From contig NC_133536.1 of NCBI RefSeq assembly GCF_048544455.1, positions 192,575,325 to 192,639,324 on the forward strand: a stretch of DNA of 64,000 nucleotides. The letters run 5' to 3'. Positions 11,143-20,270 of this stretch are shown one piece after another. The notes under the pieces were generated by a model, which saw only the letters and a program-made list of their open reading frames with translations, was not told the origin of the DNA and searched no databases. This DNA comes from Silene latifolia (taxonomy: Eukaryota; Streptophyta; Magnoliopsida; Caryophyllales; Caryophyllaceae). The number at the start of each line of letters is the position of its first letter. The stretch's first letter is position 1. The position numbers and the translations under genes were made by a program.

Positions 11143-14100
11143 CGCCCCGCAAGATGGACGTCGAGGGGAGGAGTCCAATCTTGTCTCGTAGTTCATGAAA
11201 GCGTAGCCTGGGAAGTGGCTTAGTAAGAGCATCGGCCAGTTGATCTTTGCTCGCAACGTGTTGTATACGAATGCGGCCAAGCTGAAGTTGCTCACGAACG
11301 AAGTGAAAGGAGAGAACCATATGCTTCATTCTTGAGTGAAAGACAGGATTTTTGGCGTATAGTGTAGCAGACATATTATCACAATATAGTACTGGGGGTT
11401 TGGTGACGATGATGTGAAGCTTAGTGAGAAGATTACGGAGCCAAAGTGTTTCGGTTGTTACAGCTGCTACGGCCCGAAATTCGGCTTCTGTGGTTGAGAG
11501 AGCAAGACCTCGTTGCTTTTTCGATGACCAAGAGATCGGATTACGACCGAGATAGATAATATAGCCAGTGGTGGAGAGCTAGTTATCCTTATCTCCTGCA
11601 AAATCAGCGTCGCAAAAAGCATGTAAGCATAGAGGAGAGTTTCTATGAATTTGAAGTCCATAGGTTTGTGTTCCTTGGAGATAGCAGAGTAACCGTTTTA
11701 AGGCGGCCCAGTGATCAGACGTAGGGTGGTGAAGAAACTGAGCAAGCCTATTTAATGTGAAAGCAATGTCAGGCCGGGTAAGGGAGAGGTATTGCAGACT
11801 GCCGACAATAGCACGATAGTCTGAGTGGTTATGAATTGGTTTGTCATCTTCACGAATTAGATGACTATCGGTTGCCATGGGTGTTGTGGTTGGTTTGGCA
11901 TCGGACATGTTGTATTTTAGAAGGAGATCATGAACATATTTTGATTGGTTTAGATGAAGTCCAAGACTATTTGGTGTGACTTCAATACCAAGAAAATAAG
12001 AGAGCGGTCCGAGGTCTTTAATAGAGAATCGGTTTGCTAATTGGTTGATATAATGTTGTAAATGTTGAGGATTTGGTCCAGTAATGATAATATCGTCAAC
12101 ATAGACAAGCATGTATATACATATTGCATTTGTTTTAAAAATAAATAAAGATGAGTCAGAGAGCGATTGTTTGAATCCATAGGTGAGAAGATAGGTCTTT
12201 AGCTCAGTATGCCAAGCTCGAGGAGCTTGTTTTAGGCCATAAATTGCTTTGTTTAGTTTACAAACATAATCGGGTTTTGATTCGTCAATAAATCCTTGAG
12301 GTTGGGCCATATAAACATCGTCTGTTAATGTACCCTGTAAGAAGGCATTATTGACATCAAGTTGTCGGAGAGACCATGAGTGAGTGACTGCGAGGGAGGG
12401 GACGAGACGAACTGTGGTGGGTTTTACGACCGGGCTAAAGGTTTCAGTGAAATCAATGTCGGGGCGTTGATGAAAGCCTTTAGCTACAAGCCGCGCTTTG
12501 TGCTGTTTTAGGGAGCCATCGGGATTATATTTTATCCGATAGACCCATTTACATCCAACTATATTTTGAGAGGGTTGACGAGGAACTAGTGACCAGGTTT
12601 TATTGCGATCAAGCGCGTGAACTTCGTCTTGCATTGCGGGGAAACAAGAGCTTGTTTAATAGTTTTTGGTAAGGAGGTAGGTGTAGCGGAAGCAAGGGCA
12701 AGGTTTGCATATCTCGGATTAGGCTTGCTAATGTTGTTATCAAGACGGGTGACAACATTGCGAGGAGGAGGATGAGGCCGTGTAGATGAGACTATAGGAG
12801 TGGAATTAGGTGAGATCGAGGTAGGGGAGGGAGGTGTCTCCGTGGAGGGTTATGCAGCCGTGGAGGGGTTTGTGGTCGTGGAGGGGTTGTCAGTAATGGA
12901 GTCCGTGGGAGATGTGGAGGAAGTTGGTGCTTGGGATTGTGAGTTGCGTCGAGTATATACTTGTGTGATGGGAGGTCGATTGTGGTGGACTTGGGACTGG
13001 GTAAGAGGGGTGGGAATCATGGGAGGTGATGGTAAGACATGAAGAACAAGATTACACCAATCATCCGGATTGGTGTTGGTGGAGGGTGATGACATGGTTG
13101 TAAGAAGACGAGTGTAAGCGAATTCATCTTCTACAAATTTAACGTGACGAGAGGTATATAAGCAATTTGTTTTTGGGTCGAGACAGTGAAAGGCACTTTG
13201 AGTGGAAGAGTATCCAAAAAAAATGCAGGGTGTGGATCGATAGTCGAGCTTGTGTTTTGTATAAGGCTGAAGCCATGGATAGCACAGACAACCGAAGTTA
13301 TGTAGTTTATCATAGTTGGGTTGCACATTATGCATTAAAAAATATGGTGTTTGACCATTTAGCGTCTTAGTAGGAAGGCGATTTATTAGATATGTAGCCG
13401 TACTAAAAGCAAATGGCCAAAATGTGGTGGGTAGGCCAGCGTGAGAAAGGAGAGCGAGTCCGGTTTCAACAATGTGACGGTGTCGTCTTTCAGCATACCC
13501 ATTATGTTCCGGGGTATGAGGTGGAGAAGTAAAGTGACTAATGCCATTGTCTATTAACGCGGGATTCAATTTCTGAAATTCTCCGCCATTGTCGGAGAAA
13601 AACTGTCTTATTGGTTTTTTGAAATATTTTTCTACTAAGGCTTTGAATCGTAGAAATACTTGCGTGGTTTCGGATTTTTGTTTTAGCGGAAAGAACCAAA
13701 TGTATTTGCTAAAGTGGTCGACAAATATGACAAAATATTTATATTTTTCGCGAGAGTAAACAGGGCTGGTCCATAGGTCGGAATAAATTAAGTCGAGTAG
13801 TGCGGTTGTTTTAATTGTCGATGTCGCAAACGGTAGCTTTTTTATTTTACTAATGTGACAGGATTCACAATATGCAAAATTAGAAAAAGTAGTAAGAAAT
13901 GGTGCATTTTTATTAATAGCTTTCATAACATTAATAGAAGGGTGTCCTAATTTATGATGCCATGAGAGGGTAGTTGAGCCCTTTTGGTTTGAATAGACTT
14001 GCGATTGCTTCGGACTCAACTCGTATATGCCATCCTTAGCCCGGCCCTGAAGGAGTGTCGCACCCGTCGAGATTGCCTTAATAATAAAAGAAGACGAAGA

Positions 14101-14301
14101 GAAAATAGCGTAAGCATTATTATCACGACATAATTGCGAAATAGACAAAATGTTACGGGAAATTTGGGGAACATGCAAAACATTATTTAATTGAATAGAA
14201 GAATTGGGTAATCGAAAAGAACCAATATGGGCAATGTCGAGTGCGGATCCATCTCCGATTATAAGCGAATCAGGACCAAGATAGGGCGAATGGAGGGCGA
14301 G
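11051..14301 (-). pseudogene. Copia pol: integrase, reverse transcriptase, RNase H
   Basis: The upstream part keeps the protease end (IIGDGSALDI), the pre-integrase HHCC zinc motif (WHHKLGHPS, CESC) and integrase with its Asp (IYSDLW), Asp (FFSDNGGEFQ) and Glu (HNGYAERRHRH). RT follows from MQDEVHALDRNKTW with the YVDD box (LVYVDDIIITG). RNase H ends with ASKDQLADALTKPL. A stop falls near 12850, a frameshift near 12640 and an in-frame TAG at 11579-11581 (DKDN then stop). The first residues of the upstream frame come from an inserted LTR, not copia. Domain order and motifs are clear. Confidence 0.9.
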
Positions 14302-14911
14302 TGTGACACCCCCATACTCCAAGTGCCTTACCAGGACCACTTAGGTATAAGAACGTCACCATCTTGGTTACCCGAGGCAATGATAATCATAAGACAATGA
14401 AGAAACATAATTTAAAGGTAAAATATGATTTACGTGATTACATGTTCCAAAACCCAAAACTGTTAACTGAAGTACAAGGTACTCAAACGGTCCACTAGAA
14501 AAACTATCAAAACTACAAAATATCGTCTGACACAGCGGAAGACTCTTCTAACTGCCACGTGATGACTCATCCCCGCTATCCCATATGCGTCATATCATAC
14601 CTGCTCAATAACTGCTCACCATCCCCGAATGGATCACCACAGTTTTTAAAACAAATAACGGGGTCAGTACTAATTACACGATACAAACCACAATGAAACA
14701 AAGCCAAACAGCTCAATCAACACATCAATCGATCTCCAGTCTCCATAATCAATCTCCACACAACTGACTACACACTAAAGTGTGTAGTCCTGGTAGAGTA
14801 CCCATCGCAACAAGTACTCCACACCGCCAGTGGGGGACCGCAGCCGTACACACCAAATCCCCGTTCATCAACCACTGAGCGATAAACCCAAGTTTCCTTA
14901 ATGTACACATC

Positions 14912-14938
14912 CCCTCCTGTGGCGGGTTCCACAGAGGG
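14912..14938 (-). other. GC-rich hairpin in LTR, copy 1
   Basis: CCCTCCTGTGG and CCACAGAGGG pair around the loop CGGGTT, giving a 10-bp stem with one bulged C. Counterparts are at 16312-16338 and 50132-50157. Confidence 0.6.
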
Positions 14939-15530
14939 CGAACCAAGGGCGTGAAGCCACTCCCGCAAGTGACTCCACTCAGCCAAGGACGCGCCCCAAA
15001 GATCACAGACAGATACAAACCAATCAACAATATGAAATCAACAACTATCCAGCACAGCCAACAATATACTTTAACCAATCGTCACAACAACAATCACCAC
15101 ACAAACATGTAACTAATACTTGTAGGAAACCCTACCGGAAAGCAACACGAAATCAGACGATCTAAGCAGCTACTCAGAATCTCTCCTCAACAAAGCCTCC
15201 TTCTATACATACATACATATTATCACTACTGTAACCACATAATCACAAAAACCCCCAAATCCCCAAATTAGGGTTTAACCAACATTAACCAAATAATATA
15301 AAAATGATATGTAGAACTTACCCACGATACAAGGATCACAAAGGTGTAAAGAATGATGAAAACCGACACCTCTAGCTCCGGGATTTGCTAATAATGCGAA
15401 GGGACAAGACAACGTAACTTGAAACTTCTCTTGACTGTGATTTAGGTTTTGTAAAAGTGTTTAAAGAAAGATGACGGAACTTAATATATATTAATCCACT
15501 GTAATACTCCGTATTTATAAGTCTTTGGGT

Positions 15531-15677
15531 ACTCTATCGAGTAGGCCTTACTCTGTCGAGTAAGGGTGAGTTGCGTTTTAAAATAGTTTCTGACCTGTTG
15601 GGTACTCGATCGAGTAGCTGGGGCACTCGATCGAGTAAGGGGGTACTCGATCGAGTACCTTGGGTACTCGATCGAGT
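15531..15677. promoter_or_regulatory. Phased ACTCGATCGAGT palindrome array, copy 2
   Basis: Perfect 12-bp palindromes start at 15604, 15625, 15645 and 15666, spaced 21, 20 and 21 bp. Two one- or two-mismatch forms start at 15531 and 15550. The array lies in the likely U3 region, about 50 bp upstream of the TATA-like TATTTAAG. A binding-site role is inferred from symmetry and spacing. Confidence 0.7.
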
Positions 15678-16311
15678 GTCCGGTTTTACGGGGAGTTTTC
15701 TCGGGTTTTGTTAATTATGCGATTAAGGTATTTAAGTTCCGTCGTCATTATTCTAAACTACCTTTACAAAACCTAAATCCCTGTTTAAGAGAGAAATCAA
15801 CAAGTTCATCTTCCTAATCGCATTCTTAGCAATTCCCGGAGTTCAGACGGTCAGTTCTTGTCGTTGTGTATACCGTTGAGTTCCTTGCGTCAAGGGTAAG
15901 TCCTGCATACCAATTTTATAGCGTTTGGTTGACTTTGTTTAAACCCTAATTTTGGGATTGGGGGTTTTTATGATTTGTTGTGTTGGTAGTGATTATGTGA
16001 TTATGTGTATAGGAGAAGGGTTCGTAGAGGAAAGGTTTTGAGACAGCTGCTAGATCGTCTGATGTTTGTGTTGCATTCCAGGTAGGATTTTCTACTCAGT
16101 ATTAGTCCCATAATGGGATGATTGTTGATGTGTTGAAATTGATTGTTTGATATAGTAATTATATTGTGACGGCTGTGATCGTGATTGTACACTGTTGATA
16201 AAATTCAGACGGTTGTTGATATTGTGATTGTGATTGGTTGCCTATGGTTCTCGAGATGCGTTCTCGGCTGAGTGGAGTCACTTGCGGAAGTGGCTTCACG
16301 CCCTAGTTTCG

Positions 16312-16338
16312 CCCTTCGTGGAACCCGCCACGGAAGGG
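16312..16338 (+). other. GC-rich hairpin in LTR, copy 2
   Basis: Same hairpin and loop as copy 1. Two stem pairs are changed on both sides (T-A to C-G and C-G to T-A), which keeps the stem. Confidence 0.6.
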
Positions 16339-16937
16339 GATGTGCACATTAATGGACAGGGTTATCGCTCACTATGTGGAGCGGGGATTTGGTGGGTACG
16401 GCATGCGGTCCCCCACCGGGGGCTGGTGCGGTGGACGATCGGTGATTGAGATGATTGGAGTTGGTTGGTTGTGTATGTGTGACGGTTAAGGCATCTGTTT
16501 ATCTTATTGTATATATATATGGTGAATTGTGTGATTAGTACTGACCCCGTTTAAATGTTTTAAAAACTGTGGTGATCCATTCGGGGGTGGTGAGCAGTGC
16601 TTGGCAGGTATATCTTGGATACGCGTGGGATCTAGCTGGGGATGGAGTCATCACATATCTGAGTCTTTAGTCTTCCGCTGTGTTTGTTAGGATAGTTCCT
16701 TTCAGTTGGTTTATAGTTGGAGAACAGTTGTATTTTGCTTACGGTTGGTTTTGTTATGTAATCGCTAAAACTTATTTAATAAAGTATGTTTCTTCATTGT
16801 CTTATGATTATCATGCCTCGGGTAACCGAGATGGTAGCATCCTTATACCTGAGTGGTCCTGGTAAGGCACTTGGAGTATGGGGGTGTTACATCCACATTA
16901 TTAACAAACCCGTCGCAAATCACCCGTAAACCGACTT

Positions 16938-17060
16938 ACTCGATCGAGTAAGTCACTTACTCGATCGAGTGACCCTTACTCGATCGAGTGCCAAGCTTAC
17001 TCGATCGAGTACCCTACAGGCAGACTACTGTTTTGTATAAAATCAAACTTACTCGACAGA
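16938..17060. promoter_or_regulatory. Phased palindrome array, copy 1
   Basis: Perfect ACTCGATCGAGT sites start at 16938, 16959, 16978 and 16999 (spacing 21, 19, 21), with two weaker ACTCGACAGAGT-like sites after about 17049. Same place in the LTR as in copies 2 and 3. Confidence 0.7.
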
Positions 17061-18250
17061 GTAAGCCCCACTTGATAGAGTACCCTCAGACACATAAAAC
17101 CTTAGTATTATAGTCTTCCCTCCTTAAAAAGAACTTCATCCCCGAAGTTCAAACCACAACCAAAACAAAAGCACACTAACATCCTCCCGACACAACAACA
17201 CAAACAAAACTCAACATAAAACTCCAAAACATACCTCCCAAACCAACTCAACCCGACTCAAAACAACTACTAACTATATCAAAACCAGCATAAAAACATG
17301 TAAAAACTCTATGCGACCATCTCACTATAATACTACGGAGGGCCCACGGGTGTATCAAGATCATGGGTTACGTGGTTGGACGCTCCACTGTCGAGCAAAT
17401 AATTGGGGTTGGGTGGTTGAGTTGTGGCGGTGTGGGCCTGTGGTCCCTGTTAGTTGTGGCGGGTTGGAGAGGCAGGGAAGACAATGGTGGGGAAGAGCTT
17501 TCGGAACAGTGGGCAATCAGCTATGACGTGACCAACATGGCGACACCATTGACAACGGCCTTTGAAGGGTCTAGGAGTCTGGTTGGTGGAGGATTGGCCA
17601 GGGGACGGGTTGAAGGCAGAGGTTTGGGTGGTGGTGGGACGGTAATTGCCACGGTATTGGTTATGGTGGCGATAGTTGAGGTTGGCAGTGGGTTGAAATG
17701 GGTCATTGTTTGGGGTTTGTTTTACAAGAAGTTCGTGTTGAAGCAACTTCTCATGAAGCGCTTCAAACGAAACCGGGGTGTCTCGGGCTCGGACTCCGTC
17801 GATTACTGATTTGAATAGGTTGTAATCGAGACCTTTTAGGACCTTGGATACAACATCCTCGGGGTCCAATACTTTGCCCATTAACGCGAGTTGGTCGATA
17901 CACGCTTTAATGGCGTGCATATACTCGGTAATGGATTGGTCTGCGGTTTTAAGGATCGAATCGAGACGATCCTTTAATTGTAGGATGTGAGTGCGAGATG
18001 GATTGGCATAGGTTTGAGCGAGAATGTCCCACGCCTCTTTCGAGGTGGTTGCGCGGACGATCAACGCTTGTATTGTGGCGGATAAGGTACCCATTAGAGC
18101 ACCTAAAATTAAGCCATCTTGTTTTCGCCATGTGTGGTACGCAGGGTTGGGGGTCTCTGTTTTGTCAGCAGAGAGGACGGTGGGTGGTGGGTGGGGGTGG
18201 GTACCATCAAGGAAGCCCAGAAGACTGAACCCAAAAAGGATGTCAGTCAA

Positions 18251-19660
18251 CTAAAACCGCCATGATGTATAGTTGACGGAGGTGAGCTTCACACAGTGGT
18301 TTAGTGATGCGTGTCTTTTATATAAGGTTTTTACCTCATTTTTACACGCATTTCTGTGCTTTTTATGTAGCATCTAGCTACAAATACCCCCGAATATTCT
18401 ACTTTGGTCCGTTTGTTGTATTTTGCAGGAATTGACCGAGGAGGAGCTAAAATGAGCCTTAATTGTCCCATTTGTATGCATTCATGGGAAATATGGAGCC
18501 GGAGCTTAGGAATTTCACACCTAGAGTGCGCATGAGCGGAGCAAGGGAGAAACACAAGTCCTGACGCACTTATATAGCTCGATCGAGTGGCCTCTCTGCT
18601 CGATCGAATGCTTCATGCACCCATGCTGGACGATCGACTGGTTGGAGGAGTCGATCGAGGAAGTTCACACAGGCAGTGCTCGATCGAGTGGCTGCTCTAG
18701 ATCGATCGAGTGACTTGGTGTTCGATCGAGTAGTCTCTCTACTCGATCGAGAGGTTTTCGTATGCTTTTAGTCTTTTTCCGCCTAATCTTTTATGGGTTT
18801 TGGTGAATCAGCCCATAGATTAGGTTTTAAACATTTTTACAGTATAAGACTGAGGAGAACACTACGTTACTCCTATCTTTTAATCTCCCTTTTACTGCGT
18901 ACATTTCACTGGTTACTTGGTCACTGTTCCTTGGATTTCGATTCTCTACTTTGTTACCCAAACTCGGTATTATCTATCTAATTAATTCCTTATCGTATTT
19001 GTTATTTTAATTCCTTTTCTCTCGTTATTTCATACTTGTTCAATCAATTAGATTTCTCATCATGCTTAATTCAAATTGTTTAGTTATTGTCTCCGTTAAT
19101 TTGGTAATTATGAGTAGCTAATTCCCTATGCTAAGACTATAGGGGACCCATGATTTGAAGGGAGAGTAATCGAACTACTAGGTTAATACCGGTACCGTCT
19201 TCGTTGTTAAAATGCTACATATAACTGTAATCGCCTAATTGAGTCGACGCAATTAGACCCTTATTCTTGGTGGACCTTGACCTGGACCGAAAGGTTGGAA
19301 GAGGGAGACTAGTAGCGAACAATAGAGTATCGCAAATGAGGGCGAAAGTTAAACTGCTTACGCTTTAGGGTGAACTAGGGACCGAAAGGCGACGTTCGCT
19401 ACCCCTTAGACTGTACTACATTGACCTAGGACCTAGATTACTCGACCTGATGATTATGGCGAACCGCTTGTCTTAGCTATTCTCTCTTATCTGTTAAACT
19501 CCTTCTTTATTTCTCTTCCCTTTTACTCTGTTAGTTTAGAAATCACAATTATTAAACCCCCATTTTGGTTACCTTGACGAACTTAGTTTAGCAGAAAAGT
19601 TCCTACCTCTCTGTGGATTCGACCCGACTTCCCTAGCTATATTAGTTAGTTGGAACCAGT
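18251..19660 (+). mobile_element. LTR-like insertion in copia gag
   Basis: About 1.4 kb unrelated to copies 1-3 separates two parts of gag. It contains TTTTATATAAGG near 18315, a phased CGATCGA array and, near 19605-19640, CTGTGGATTCGACCCGACTT. The last is a phrase I associate with ends of long LTRs or LARD elements in plants. No coding domain is seen. Exact ends are uncertain: the gag sides ACTAAC and ACTGAC could be a diverged duplication. Confidence 0.55.
18580..18750. promoter_or_regulatory. Phased CGATCGA array in the gag insertion
   Basis: CGATCGA cores start at 18580, 18601, 18631, 18652, 18681, 18703, 18723 and 18744. The intervals are 21, 30, 21, 29, 22, 20 and 21 bp. Several sites extend to CTCGATCGAGTG. 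The surrounding sequence does not align with the LTR arrays of copies 1-3. Confidence 0.7.
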
Positions 19661-19883
19661 TGGTTTATTTTTGACAGGTACGCGACAGACGTGTCATTTA
19701 GATTGAGCGAGGTCAGGGGGGTTGCAGCATCGTGGGGATTGGGTACTAGGTTGTCGGTTTGAGTCATGGTGGTTGGTGGTTGAAGAGGTTTGGTAGCGGT
19801 GGTTGTGGATCTTTTGAAGGTGGCGGGTCGTGGGCTAAGGTTGAAGACGGGTGTTTTGGTGGATCGAAGGCTTTTGGATACCA

Positions 19884-20136
19884 TATAAGAAAGATGTATT
19901 GATGAAATGAATTGTGTGTTTAATTACAAGAATAGCTAAGCTATTTATACTGATCTTAGGGAACTAAATAAGGCTATTAGATGGAGCCTGTACAAGACTT
20001 GACTATAATAACAAGATTATGATTACAAGATATTGATCAAAGGATTATGTGCAGATGTTGATTGATATTTGCAGATTATGACGATATTTGATTACCGGAG
20101 GAAGATTCTGAAGATAGCGAAGATATATTGTTAATA
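19884..20136 (-). repeat. 5' LTR of the copia element
   Basis: Nearly identical to 10890-11142. It is followed on the minus strand by TGGTATCCAAAAGC, which resembles the initiator-Met tRNA primer site (TGGTATC) at its first seven bases. Confidence 0.92.
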
Positions 20137-20270
20137 TTATCTTTATTTGTAGACCGAAAATGAGTCTTAATATCTACTCTATATTATTTTACTTTTAAAA
20201 CTCAGTTCAAACTCGAATATTTTTCCACTTTATCGTATGGTTTATGCTCAAAAACATTACTATTCATATG

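Larger units (their letters stand above)
15500..16891 (+). mobile_element. Solo LTR, 1,392 bp, nested in copy 1 in opposite orientation (copy 2)
   Basis: The 5-bp duplication TCCAC flanks it at 15495-15499 and 16892-16896. The ends TGTAATAC and GTGTTACA give TG..CA and a short inverted repeat. This copy defines the LTR borders of the family. A TATA-like TATTTAAG lies near 15729. A recombined pair of LTRs is the simplest explanation. Confidence 0.92.
14302..17348 (-). mobile_element. LTR-element 3' fragment (copy 1) inside copia protease
   Basis: In element orientation it holds about 235 bp of internal sequence, a polypurine tract (AAGGAGGGAAGAC near 17113-17125), then an LTR from 17112 down to 14302 that starts TATAATACT and ends GGTGTCACA. 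It is interrupted at 15495-16896 by copy 2. Removing that insert leaves an LTR of about 1.41 kb. No 5' LTR is present. The sequence TTCGGGGATGAAGTTC before the tract resembles the 3' end of gypsy-type (Del/Tekay) elements, but that superfamily call is inference. Copy 3 is at 49561-52370. Confidence 0.8.
17330..19884 (-). pseudogene. Copia gag and start of protease, interrupted
   Basis: Gag starts at 19884, where the A of the ATG is the last base of the 5' LTR. It reads to about 19660 (SLNLNDTSVAYL), is cut by a 1.4-kb insertion, and resumes at 18250 (LTDILFGFSLLGF). A CCHC zinc knuckle follows (CQWCRHVGHVIADC). In another reading register the protease site LLDSGASNHVTHDLD is visible at about 17345-17400, just before the second insertion. 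Joining it to 14301 continues as LALHSPYL, showing that the protease was split by that insertion. Confidence 0.82.
10890..20136 (-). mobile_element. Ty1-copia retrotransposon with nested insertions
   Basis: Two 253-bp LTRs (10890-11142 and 19884-20136) are flanked by the 5-bp duplication TTATC at 10885-10889 and 20137-20141. On the minus strand the order is gag, protease, integrase, RT, RNase H, which defines copia. About five substitutions and two indels separate the LTRs, so insertion was not very recent. Pol and gag are broken by stops, a frameshift and two large insertions, so the element is dead. The LTR ends are TA..TA rather than TG..CA. Confidence 0.93.

Noticed and set aside
12800..13042. 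Plus-strand frame rich in Glu, Gly and Val
   Set aside because: It is the antisense of the Pro/Ser/Thr-rich linker of copia pol.
14749..15078. Open frames of 70-110 codons in the GC-rich part of the LTR (also 16234-16449 and 50053-50339)
   Set aside because: They follow the conserved LTR DNA in different frames, have no known domain and reflect GC content and the hairpin segment.
17363..17809. 148-codon plus-strand frame
   Set aside because: It is antisense to the copia gag C-terminus and its zinc knuckle.
18580..18750. Regular palindromes with short spacers, superficially like a CRISPR array
   Set aside because: The genome is a plant one, units are 7-12 bp with spacers of about 13-23 bp, and the arrays lie inside retroelement sequence with no cas-like genes.
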